The position numbers were made by a program, and so were the translations under genes. Shown in pieces: positions 8,629 to 17,184 of a stretch of DNA of 64,000 bases. The notes beneath the pieces are model-generated. The model was not told the DNA's origin. It saw nothing but the letters and a program-made list of their open reading frames with translations, and searched no databases. Position 1 is the stretch's first letter, and the number at the start of each line of letters is the position of its first letter. Origin of the DNA: Streptomyces sp. SN-593 (GTDB lineage: Bacteria; Actinomycetota; Actinomycetes; Streptomycetales; Streptomycetaceae); contig NZ_AP018365.1 of assembly GCF_016756395.1 (NCBI RefSeq), positions 2,053,501-2,117,500 on the forward strand, read 5' to 3'.

Positions 8629-9072
8629 CAAGCAGTCACTCTCGGCGTTTCCTTACGGAGCGTGTTCTACCGGCCCTGATGGGCGCCCCTCCGACGGGCG
8701 CCCGCCAGCCAGGGTCCAGGACGACCACGCGTCGTGCTCTCCACGGCCTCGGTCGGCGACGCACAGCGGATGAACTCCGGCGTCCACTGCGAGCCCCGAC
8801 CCAGAATGTGTGCTGGTATCCGCCATGCCCCATCGCGTGGACCGCTGCCGCCCTGACCCCTTCGGCGGCTTCTGAGACAGCCGCCGAGCACGTGAACATC
8901 TCACATCAGAGCGCCTTTGAGTTTTCCGCTTACCATCCCGCACCGGGATGCTCGTGCATTCTTTCGATCACCATTTTGTTCGGGACTCAACTACCTACTC
9001 TGCGAGCGATTCCCCGCCGCAACCGCAGTAGGTCGCTCGAGCGCCTTCCTGGACGCCGGAGAGGAGAAACGG
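8629..9072. promoter_or_regulatory. intergenic region upstream of the type VII locus regulator
   Basis: No gene is seen in these 444 bases. A consensus -35-like TTGACA at 8625-8630 overlaps the LysR stop, but no good -10 follows at normal spacing. A tight inverted repeat, CATCCCG-CAC-CGGGATG, at 8934-8950 lies about 125 bases before the next start and could be an operator or a small hairpin. The base composition drops in GC around 8890-9000, as promoter regions in Streptomyces often do, so the promoter of the regulator and possibly of the whole locus is likely here. Confidence 0.4.
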
Positions 9073-9993
9073 ATGGTCGCCGTCAATCCGGGTGGTGCCA
9101 CCCCCGCTGCGCCCACCGTCACATACCCGCCCCGCCCCACACGGCTCGGAGGCCCGTCCGCCACGCGCCACCGCCCCCCGGTCTCTACCAGCGGCACCGC
9201 CCCCAGGTCCGCTTATCTGCCCGCGCCCGCCGAGGCGGGACACGAGCGCCCCTCCGATCCGACACAGCGAGAACGTTCCGCCGGTGAACACGAGGGCCGC
9301 AGCAGTGGCGACCGGTTCGCCGCTCCCGTGCTCCGGTCGGACCGTGTCGCGCCCAACAACGCCCCCGAAACCGGAAATCCGGGCAGCATCCGTCTGGCTG
9401 TCCATGCCGACGACCCGATCACCCACCTGGCGCTGGTGAGTTACGTCAGGCGGTACCCGCAACTGGCGCTGACCCGCTGGGGCGCCCCCGCCGACATCGC
9501 TGTAGCCGCGCTGCAGGACCCGGACACCGAGTCCCTCGGCGCGTTGTGCGAGCAGTTGTCCAGCCATCCCCAACTGCTGCTCATCGTAGACGGCCACTGG
9601 TCGGCCGACCTGTACGCGGCGTTGGCCGCGGGCGTGCGCGCTGTGCTGTTCCGGCAGGACTTCACCTGGGAACGGTTCGGCGAGACGCTGAAGCAGGCGC
9701 AGGCCGGTCACGGTGACCTGCCCACCGAGCTCCAGGGCCAGTTGCTCGACAAGGTGCGACAGACCCACCAGGAGGTGCTCGCCCCTCGCGGCCTGACCCC
9801 AGGCGGGCTGACCCTTCGGGAAGTGGACGTCTTGCGACTGGTCTCAGAGGGAGACGAGCTCCAGGATATCGGGGTCAAACTCGGCTATTCCGAACGCACC
9901 ATCAAGAACGTGCTGTACGGAGTGATCAAGCGGTATCAGTTGCGCAACCGTGTGCACGCGGTCGCGTACGCGATCCGGTGCGGCCTGATATGA
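9073..9993 (+). CDS. orphan LuxR/NarL-type regulator of the type VII locus
   Basis: 306 aa from the ATG at 9073 with GAGGAG upstream. The N-terminal ~90 residues are disordered and Pro/Ala-rich. Residues about 100-220 resemble a response-regulator receiver fold but appear degenerate: the usual LLK motif is replaced by AVLFRQ after AAGVRA, and the normal phospho-acceptor context is not recognisable. The C-terminus is a LuxR helix-turn-helix (LTLREVDVLRLVSEGDELQDI, in part, and GYSERTIKNVLYGVIKRY). It lies 109 bases before eccC in the same direction and probably controls the secretion locus. Activation by phosphorylation looks unlikely. Confidence 0.8.
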   Translation: MVAVNPGGATPAAPTVTYPPRPTRLGGPSATRHRPPVSTSGTAPRSAYLPAPAEAGHERPSDPTQRERSAGEHEGRSSGDRFAAPVLRSDRVAPNNAPETGNPGSIRLAVHADDPITHLALVSYVRRYPQLALTRWGAPADIAVAALQDPDTESLGALCEQLSSHPQLLLIVDGHWSADLYAALAAGVRAVLFRQDFTWERFGETLKQAQAGHGDLPTELQGQLLDKVRQTHQEVLAPRGLTPGGLTLREVDVLRLVSEGDELQDIGVKLGYSERTIKNVLYGVIKRYQLRNRVHAVAYAIRCGLI

Positions 9994-10102
9994 CCGGAGT
10001 CGTCGGATGCGGCCGGTTCCCGCGTGCGGCTCCCGCCATCGGGCGGGTTCTCGGAGGTACTCGGCAGTCTGGCGAGCCCGGCGAGCGGAAGGGGAGACGT
10101 CG

Positions 10103-13100
10103 TTGAGTACCACCGTGGTTCGACGGGCTCCGCGTGGCGAGGGACTACCGATGCCCGAGGGCCAGGTCGAGTTGGCCGAACCGCCGTCCTTGGGCGAGTC
10201 GGCGCAGGCCGACCTCAGCTCCGCGCTGATGTACATCCCGATGGGGCTGAGCACTGGCGCGATGATGCTGATGTTCTCGCAGGGTCGCTCCGGGCCGCCG
10301 ACGTACATGATGTCCGGCCTCATGGGCACGTCGATGGCGAGTATGGCCCTCACCCAACTCGGCCGCACCGGCGGCGAGCGCCGCCGCCGGATGCGTGCCG
10401 AACGGCGTGACTACCTGCGCTATCTGGCACAGAAGCGCGCCCAGGCCAGGACAGCGGCGGAACAGCAGCGCGCGGCACTGCTGTGGGACAATCCGCCGCC
10501 CGAGCAGTTGTGGGCCTTGGCCTCAAGCAGCCGGCTGTGGGAGCGGCGGCCGGGTCACGACGACTTCGCCCGCGTCAGGATCGGCACCGGCAACCGGCGA
10601 GCAGCTTTGGAGTTCCTGCCGCCGCAAACCCGACCGGTAGAGGATCTGGAACCGCTGTCAGCGGTGTCGCTGCGCCGCTTCACCCGCGCCCACCAGCAGG
10701 TGCCGCACCTGCCGGTGCCGGTGTCGCTGCGCCGCTTCACCAGCGTGGAGTACGCCGGGTCCGGTATCTCGTCGCTCGCACTGATGCGCGCCATGGTCGG
10801 GCAGATGGCCGTACTGCACTCCCCGGACGACCTTCGCATAGCTCTCCTGGGCGGAGAGCTGGCAGCTGAGGAATGGGACTGGCTGAAGTGGCTGCCCCAC
10901 AACGGGCATCCCTCGGAGTCCGACGCGGCCGGACCGCTGCGGCTGGCCTCCGGCGACCACGACGAACTGATGGACCTCCTCGGCACCGAAGTCCGCGACC
11001 GTCCGGACCACGACCCGGACGTCTCACCGAGCAGTGCTGAGCCGTTCGTGGTGGTCTTGGCCCAGGACATCCAGCTTCCGGAGGATTCCCGCCTGCTGGG
11101 GAACGGTCTGCGCAACGTGGTGCTGCTTGATGCCACCGGTGCGATGCCCGGCGGTGAGCGGGTACTGCGGTTGACGGTCCGTGAAGGTCAAGCCGAATAC
11201 CCGGCCGGTAATGGCACCGCCACGGTGAGGGCCGACACACTCAGCCGTAGCGGTGCCGAAGTGCTGGCCCGCTCGCTCGCCCCGCTGCGTACCAGTGGAG
11301 CCATCGACCTGGTGGACCGCTCTCTCGACTCCGACTTCGAACTCACCACGCTCCTCGGGCTGCGTGACCCGCACAGTTTCGATGTGCTCGCCACCTGGCG
11401 CCCGCGGCAGGTGCAGTCCGCACGGCTGAAGGTGCCGTTGGGGGTCACCGAGGACGGCGAGGTGGTGGAGCTCGACCTCAAGGAATCCGCGCAGGGCGGG
11501 ATGGGCCCGCACGGCCTGCTCATCGGCGCCACGGGTTCCGGCAAGAGCGAGTTGCTGCGCACCCTGGTCACCGGACTGGCAGCCACCCATTCCTCCGAGG
11601 TGCTCAACCTGGTACTGGTGGACTTCAAGGGAGGTGCCACCTTTCTCAACATGGACCGCCTGCCGCACACCTCGGCGGTCATCACCAACCTCGCCGACGA
11701 GATCCACCTGGTGGACCGCATGCGCGACTCCATCAACGGCGAGATGGTCCGCCGCCAAGAACTGCTGCGCGCGGCCGGCTACTCGTCGCAGTACGACTAC
11801 GAGAAGGCACGCCTCTCGGGCGCCAGCGGTATCGCGCCGCTGCCCTCCCTACTGATCATCGTCGATGAGTTCTCCGAACTCCTCGCGTCGAAGCCGGAGT
11901 TCGTCGAGCTGTTCGTCTCCATCGGTCGACTGGGGCGAAGCCTCGGGGTACACCTACTGCTCGCCTCACAGCGACTGGACGAGGGGCGCATCCACAAGGT
12001 GGAGGGTCACCTCTCCTACCGTGTGGCGCTGCGCACCTTCTCGGCGATGGAGTCGCGCAGCGTCATCGGCGTCACCTCAGCGTACGAGCTGCCGTCCGCG
12101 CCGGGCAACGGCTACCTCAAAGTCGACACCACGAACCTCGTCCGCTTCAAAGCGGCCTATGTCTCCGGTCCGGCGCCGGCACCGCCCGCACCGGGCGAGG
12201 CCATAGTGGAGAACGGCCCTGTCAGCGAGATCGCGCTGTTCGGCCTGGGTCGACTCGGCGCCGCTCCCCAGCCGGCCGCAGGGCCCGAGCCCCTTGGCGC
12301 GCCCGAGCGTGAGACGACCGACGCGGTCGACGACCGAGAGAGCCTTCTCGAACTGCTGACGCGGCGGCTGGAGGCGGCCGGCGGCCCGCCGGCCCGCCAG
12401 GTGTGGCTGCCACCGCTGACCGAGTCCTCCAGCCTGGACGAACTCCTGCCGGGCATCGTGCCGGACCCGGCACGCGGCATGTCCGCATCCGGCCACCGCG
12501 GCGTGCCGCTGTCCCGGGTGCCTCTGGGCATGGTGGACCGTCCCTACGAGCAGGCCCGTGAACTGCTATTGGCCGACCTGTCGGGCCCCGACGGACACCT
12601 CGGCCTGGTCGGGGCCCCGCAGACCGGCAAGTCCACGGCGCTGCGCACCCTGATGCTGTCGCTTGCGCTGACCTGCACACCCGCGGAGGTGCAGTTCTAC
12701 TGTCTGGACTTCGGCGGCGGCCTGGTGTCCACGGTCGGCCTGCCGCACATCGGCTCGATCGCGGGCCGCTTGGATCGCGACCGGGTTCAGCGCACCGTCG
12801 CCGAGCTGAGCCAGTTGCTGGAGCGCCGGGAACTTAACTTCGCCGAGCACGGCCTGGAGTCGATGGCGGCCTATCGCGCCGAGCGAGCCGCCGGGCGGAT
12901 CGACGATCCCTACGGCGATGTCTTCCTCGTGGTGGACGGTTGGGCGACGTTCCGCTCCGAGTACGAGGACCTGGAGCAGACCGTCATCGAACTCGCCGCG
13001 CGGGGCCTGTCCTTCGGCGTGCACGTGGTGGCCTCCGCCATGCGCTGGTCGGAGATCCGGCCCCGGCTGCGCGACCTGCTCGGCACCAAGCTGGAGCTGC

Positions 13101-14074
13101 GGCTCGGAGACTTCATGGAGTCCGAGGTCAGCTCCCGCACCGCGGCGACCGTGCCGCACCAGCCGGGCCGCGGCCTGGTCTCCTCCGGTCACCACTTCCT
13201 GTCCGCGCTTCCCCGGCTGGACGGCCTGTCAGGCACCGACGACCTGACCGCCGCCACCAAGTCGGCCGTCTCCGAGATAGACACCTTCTGGGAGGGCCCG
13301 CGTGCCCCGAAGGTGCGGCTGCTGCCCGCCCGGCTCCCGGCCCAGCAGTTGCCACCACCCCCCACCGACGGCAGAGAGCTGCGCGTGTGCCTGGGTCTTG
13401 ACGAGCAGCGACTCGCGCCGACCTGGCACGACTTCGGGGCCCATCCTCATCTGACGGTGCTCGGCGACGGCGAGACCGGTAAGTCCAACGTTCTCCGCCT
13501 GCTCATCCGCGGCGTCTGCGCCCGGTACACGCCGGAGGAGGCCCGTATTCTGGCCGCCGACCCCGGCCGCGGGCTCCTCCGCGAGATCCCGGCGGAGTAC
13601 CGGGTGGGCTACGTGGTCGACAGTGACGGCCTCGGCGGACTGGCCGAGTCCGCAGCGGTTTCGGTGGGAAAGCGCCTGCCCGGGCCCGACATCAGCCCGG
13701 AGCAGCTCGCCAGACGCGACTGGTGGCACGGCCCGCAACTCTTCGTGGTCATCGATGACTACGACCTGTTCGGCGGAATGCCGGGTGCGCCCTCCCCGAT
13801 GGCGCGCCTGGTCCCGCTGCTCGCTCAGAGCCTGCACATCGGCCTGCATCTCATCGTCGCTCGCAGTGCCTCGGGCGCCGGCCGGGCGATGATGGACCCG
13901 GTGCTGCGCCGGCTGTGGGAACTGGGCAATCCCGCGCTGCTGTTCTCGTACCCGCGTGAGGAGGGCAAGTTCCTCGGCGAGGCCAAACCGCGCACCCTGC
14001 CCCCTGGGCGCGCCCAACTCGTCACCCGCCGCTCGGTGGGACTGGTCCACACCGGACTGGTCCAACCCCGCTGA
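10103..14074 (+). CDS. eccC: type VII secretion ATPase EccC (first copy)
   Basis: 1323 aa from a TTG at 10103, chosen over an ORF start at 10007 because GGGGAG precedes it and the first residues (STTVVRRAPR) match EccC N-termini. Two hydrophobic segments follow within residues about 35-80, then three FtsK/SpoIIIE-type ATPase domains. The Walker A motifs are GATGSGKSE (Lys481), GAPQTGKST (Lys843) and GDGETGKSN (Lys1127), and Walker B of domain 1 is LLIIVDEFSELL. EccC is the motor that recognises WXG100 C-terminal signals and drives export through the EccB/C/D membrane complex. All three domains are in one chain, unlike the split EccCa/EccCb of ESX-1. A second complete EccC is encoded at 42018-46091. 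Confidence 0.93.
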   Translation: MSTTVVRRAPRGEGLPMPEGQVELAEPPSLGESAQADLSSALMYIPMGLSTGAMMLMFSQGRSGPPTYMMSGLMGTSMASMALTQLGRTGGERRRRMRAERRDYLRYLAQKRAQARTAAEQQRAALLWDNPPPEQLWALASSSRLWERRPGHDDFARVRIGTGNRRAALEFLPPQTRPVEDLEPLSAVSLRRFTRAHQQVPHLPVPVSLRRFTSVEYAGSGISSLALMRAMVGQMAVLHSPDDLRIALLGGELAAEEWDWLKWLPHNGHPSESDAAGPLRLASGDHDELMDLLGTEVRDRPDHDPDVSPSSAEPFVVVLAQDIQLPEDSRLLGNGLRNVVLLDATGAMPGGERVLRLTVREGQAEYPAGNGTATVRADTLSRSGAEVLARSLAPLRTSGAIDLVDRSLDSDFELTTLLGLRDPHSFDVLATWRPRQVQSARLKVPLGVTEDGEVVELDLKESAQGGMGPHGLLIGATGSGKSELLRTLVTGLAATHSSEVLNLVLVDFKGGATFLNMDRLPHTSAVITNLADEIHLVDRMRDSINGEMVRRQELLRAAGYSSQYDYEKARLSGASGIAPLPSLLIIVDEFSELLASKPEFVELFVSIGRLGRSLGVHLLLASQRLDEGRIHKVEGHLSYRVALRTFSAMESRSVIGVTSAYELPSAPGNGYLKVDTTNLVRFKAAYVSGPAPAPPAPGEAIVENGPVSEIALFGLGRLGAAPQPAAGPEPLGAPERETTDAVDDRESLLELLTRRLEAAGGPPARQVWLPPLTESSSLDELLPGIVPDPARGMSASGHRGVPLSRVPLGMVDRPYEQARELLLADLSGPDGHLGLVGAPQTGKSTALRTLMLSLALTCTPAEVQFYCLDFGGGLVSTVGLPHIGSIAGRLDRDRVQRTVAELSQLLERRELNFAEHGLESMAAYRAERAAGRIDDPYGDVFLVVDGWATFRSEYEDLEQTVIELAARGLSFGVHVVASAMRWSEIRPRLRDLLGTKLELRLGDFMESEVSSRTAATVPHQPGRGLVSSGHHFLSALPRLDGLSGTDDLTAATKSAVSEIDTFWEGPRAPKVRLLPARLPAQQLPPPPTDGRELRVCLGLDEQRLAPTWHDFGAHPHLTVLGDGETGKSNVLRLLIRGVCARYTPEEARILAADPGRGLLREIPAEYRVGYVVDSDGLGGLAESAAVSVGKRLPGPDISPEQLARRDWWHGPQLFVVIDDYDLFGGMPGAPSPMARLVPLLAQSLHIGLHLIVARSASGAGRAMMDPVLRRLWELGNPALLFSYPREEGKFLGEAKPRTLPPGRAQLVTRRSVGLVHTGLVQPR

Positions 14075-14182
14075 CCCGCCGCGCCCAGTCGTCCGGCCCC
14101 CTCCCCCGCATCCGCTCTCCTCCCCTCCGGCAGCGCCGAGGCCGGTCCCCGGGCCAAGAGCCCCTTCATCCGCTGGAGCACC

Positions 14183-15571
14183 ATGACGACCTCCGCTCCC
14201 CCCTCGGCGGCACCCCCCGCCGACGTCTGCCGCATCACCGTGGAGGGCCCTACCGGCCGCGCCGACCTGGCGGTGCCGGTCACCCTTCCGGTCGCCGCGT
14301 TGCTGCCTGTGCTGCTCCGGCACGCCGGTATGCCGGACGGTGACGGCCGCACCTGGGTACTCCAGAGACTCGGCGACCAGCCCCTCGACGCAGAAGGCAC
14401 ACCGCAGACGCTGGGCCTGCGCCACGGCGACGTGCTCTACATGCGGACCGCCGAAGAAGCTCTGCCCTCACTCCACTTCGACGACATCGCCGACGGTGTC
14501 GCGCACGTCGTCAGCGCGCGGGGCGGACGGTGGAGCCCCACGGCGACCCGCGTGCTCGCCCTGGTCGGCTCGGGACTGGCGCTGGTGACGCTGGGCGCCG
14601 GCCTGCTGATGGCTGGCCCCAGCGCGGTCGTGGCCACCGCGGCGGGCGCAGACGCCCTACTGCTGGCCAGCGGCTGTGTGGCGGCAGCCCGTCTGGCCGT
14701 CCATCGGTCGGTGGTCCTGACCGCGGGCGGCGGCGCGCTCGCCTTCGGCGCGCTGGCCGGACTGGCGGTCCCGGCGGTCGGAGGCGGCGGCTTCTCACCG
14801 GACCGCCCGGGTCTTCTGCTCGCCGCGGCCTGGACCGCTGTGATCGCCGGGTCGCTGCTCGCGTTGCGCGCGGTGCCGGCCGCCCTGCCCGGCTCGATCC
14901 TGCTGGCGGCCGCGGCTGGGGCGACTGCCTGCGGGCTGGAGGCAGGCGGCTGCTCAGCCGGGCAGGCCGCCGCGCTCACCGCCGGGACCCTCTTCGTCCT
15001 CGGCCACCTCGGTCCACGCGCCGCGTTGCGGCTCGCTCGGCTCCGTGTACCACAACTACCCTATGACGCCGACGAGTTGCAGCAGGACATCGAGCCGCAG
15101 CCGGAGGAGGTCCTGCGGTCCCGGGCCACAGTGGCCAGCGTCCTGCTGGACAGCCTCGCCGTTGCCTCCGCAGTCTTCTACCTGCCGACGTGGTGGCTGA
15201 TCACCCAGCGGGGCGGATGGACATGCTGGGTGGTACCGCTGGTCTTCGGCGCCTCGGTGTTGCTGCGGGCGCGCGAACTGACCGGCGTGGTCCAGAGGGT
15301 GGCCACGGTGATCGGCGGTGCCGCCGGCCCGGTCGCGGTGGCAATGTTCGTCGTCGCGCCGCACGGCACCGGGACGCGGCTGGTGGTACTCGTGGCCATG
15401 CTGGCCGTCGCCTGCGGACTGCTGCTGGCGGCCGAGCGGCTGCCCGGCAGGCGGCTGCTGCCGATCTGGGGCCATCTCGGCGACATCGCCGAGTGGATCA
15501 CCACGATCGCGCTGGTCCCACTCCTGCTGCAAGTGGTCCACATCTACGCGCATGTGCGCGCTCTGGCCTGA
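14183..15571 (+). CDS. eccD: type VII secretion integral membrane protein EccD
   Basis: 462 aa from the ATG at 14183 (GGAG seven bases upstream). Residues about 15-95 form the ubiquitin-like (YukD-type) domain, starting VCRITVEGPTGRADLAV and ending near DVLYMRTA. The rest is a series of hydrophobic helices, consistent with the 11-helix membrane domain of the family. EccD forms the barrel of the inner-membrane pore and its cytosolic ubiquitin-like domain contacts EccC. It lies between eccC and eccB, 11 bases before the eccB start. Confidence 0.9.
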   Translation: MTTSAPPSAAPPADVCRITVEGPTGRADLAVPVTLPVAALLPVLLRHAGMPDGDGRTWVLQRLGDQPLDAEGTPQTLGLRHGDVLYMRTAEEALPSLHFDDIADGVAHVVSARGGRWSPTATRVLALVGSGLALVTLGAGLLMAGPSAVVATAAGADALLLASGCVAAARLAVHRSVVLTAGGGALAFGALAGLAVPAVGGGGFSPDRPGLLLAAAWTAVIAGSLLALRAVPAALPGSILLAAAAGATACGLEAGGCSAGQAAALTAGTLFVLGHLGPRAALRLARLRVPQLPYDADELQQDIEPQPEEVLRSRATVASVLLDSLAVASAVFYLPTWWLITQRGGWTCWVVPLVFGASVLLRARELTGVVQRVATVIGGAAGPVAVAMFVVAPHGTGTRLVVLVAMLAVACGLLLAAERLPGRRLLPIWGHLGDIAEWITTIALVPLLLQVVHIYAHVRALA

Positions 15572-15582
15572 GGGAGCAAGAA

Positions 15583-17184
15583 GTGCAGACCAGACGCGAC
15601 CATCTCCAGGGCTACCAGTTCGCCGTCGGCCGGCTGGCAACCGCCCTGGTCACCGGCGACACCGGCCGCGGAACCGGGCCCACCCGGCGGGGCACCCTCG
15701 GCACCTACTTCGGGATACTGCTGGTCGTCCTGCTGTGCGCCGGCTTCGGCGTCTTCGGGCTCATCAAACCAGTGCAGAAGGACACCTGGCGCCAGCCGGG
15801 GACGATCATCCTGGAGAAGGAGACGGGCAACCGCTACCTGCTGGTGAACAGCACCCTGCGCCCGGTGCTCAACTACGCTTCAGCGCTGCTGCTCACCGGC
15901 TCGTCCGGCACGGTCCGCACCGTGCCGCGGGAGGCGTTGGCGTCGATCCCGCGCGGCCCGGCGATCGGAATCCCGGGAGCCCCCGACTCGCTGCCCTCCG
16001 GTGCCGAGGTACTGTCCGCTGGCTGGTCGCTGTGCCTGCGGCCGGGCGTTCGCGGCGAGATCCTGGACCTGGCACCGTCGCGCGTCTCGGCGCTGCCCTC
16101 CAGTGCACAGGCGGTGCTGGCCGCCCCCGACGGAACCCGCTACGTGCTGTGGCGGGGCATGAAGTACCCGGTACCTGGCACGGCGGTGCTCATCGCGCTC
16201 GGCCTGGACGGCGAGCAGCTGGCCGCCCCCCAGAACTGGCTGGCACGGGTGCCGACCGGAACGGAGCTGAGCGCACCCACGGTGCCGCACTCCGGATCAC
16301 CGGCCGGCGAAGTGGCGGGAAAGGCGGTCCGGGTCGGTCAGCTCTTCCGTACCCCAGCCGAAGCCGGCGGCCACACCTACGTCATGCTCAAGGACGGTGT
16401 CGCCCCCGTATCGGCGACTCAGGCCGCGCTCATGGCTGCTCGGCCCGGAACGGCCGCCGTCAGGACCGTCGATGCCTCCGCGGTCGCGGCCTCTCCGGTG
16501 TCACGCACCGGTCTGGGCGGCACCCCGCCGCCGGACCTGCTGAACGCCCCGCAAGCCCGCACTCAGGGCACCGCCCTCTGCTTGCGACAAGTCCCCCAGG
16601 GCACGCAGCTCACCAGCACGATCGTACGGGAAGCCAACGCCGCCGCCACCGGCGACCGGGCGGTGGTGGTACCGCCCGGACACGGGGTGCTCGTCCTCGA
16701 TCAGGACGAGATGCGGGCCGGTGACAACAGCCCGCAGCAGTATCTGGTGGACGACCAGGGCGTGTACTACCCCCTCGGTGACTCCCAGGCCGCGTCATCG
16801 CTGCGACTGAGCGGGACCGCGACGCCCATGCCTTCGGACGTTCTGGCGCTGATGACCCGCGGGCCCGTACTGGACGCCGCGGCAGCGGCTGCCGGCAGTG
16901 ACGCGTCCGGCGGCTCCGGCACGGGAACGCCTTCCCAGGGGACCTCCGGCGAGAGTTCGGCGCCCTCTGGCGACGGCACCTCCGCCCAGGCCTCACTTCG
17001 CCATGGGGCGGAGGGCATCCGGCTTGCCGGAGGGGCGGACACGACCCGGATGCGCGGCGACGCGGTTCCCGGACCGGTCCCGGCAGTCCACACCGGCGCC
17101 ATGGCGGCCGGCGACGGCGTCGTCGGTGGGGGCGCCTTGCCCGCGAAGCCCGCGAGCATCGAGACGCAAAGGCGCGCACGATGA
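15583..17184 (+). CDS. eccB: type VII secretion protein EccB
   Basis: 533 aa from a GTG at 15583 with AGGGAG just upstream. The N-terminus QTRRDHLQGYQFAVGRL is diagnostic for EccB. The large upstream frame extension (to 15190) runs inside eccD and is rejected. A single transmembrane helix at about 46-68 is followed by the extracytoplasmic R-repeat domain (about 75-440) and a Gly/Ser-rich tail. Several cysteines lie in the outer part (for example SLCLRPG and TALCLRQ), probably paired. EccB scaffolds the pore and holds substrates or the periplasmic assembly. It ends in ATGA, overlapping the next gene. Confidence 0.92.
   Translation: MQTRRDHLQGYQFAVGRLATALVTGDTGRGTGPTRRGTLGTYFGILLVVLLCAGFGVFGLIKPVQKDTWRQPGTIILEKETGNRYLLVNSTLRPVLNYASALLLTGSSGTVRTVPREALASIPRGPAIGIPGAPDSLPSGAEVLSAGWSLCLRPGVRGEILDLAPSRVSALPSSAQAVLAAPDGTRYVLWRGMKYPVPGTAVLIALGLDGEQLAAPQNWLARVPTGTELSAPTVPHSGSPAGEVAGKAVRVGQLFRTPAEAGGHTYVMLKDGVAPVSATQAALMAARPGTAAVRTVDASAVAASPVSRTGLGGTPPPDLLNAPQARTQGTALCLRQVPQGTQLTSTIVREANAAATGDRAVVVPPGHGVLVLDQDEMRAGDNSPQQYLVDDQGVYYPLGDSQAASSLRLSGTATPMPSDVLALMTRGPVLDAAAAAAGSDASGGSGTGTPSQGTSGESSAPSGDGTSAQASLRHGAEGIRLAGGADTTRMRGDAVPGPVPAVHTGAMAAGDGVVGGGALPAKPASIETQRRAR

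Noticed and set aside
8625-8653. Promoter with consensus TTGACA at the LysR stop
   Set aside because: No acceptable -10 hexamer at 16-19 bases; the next gene starts over 400 bases away.
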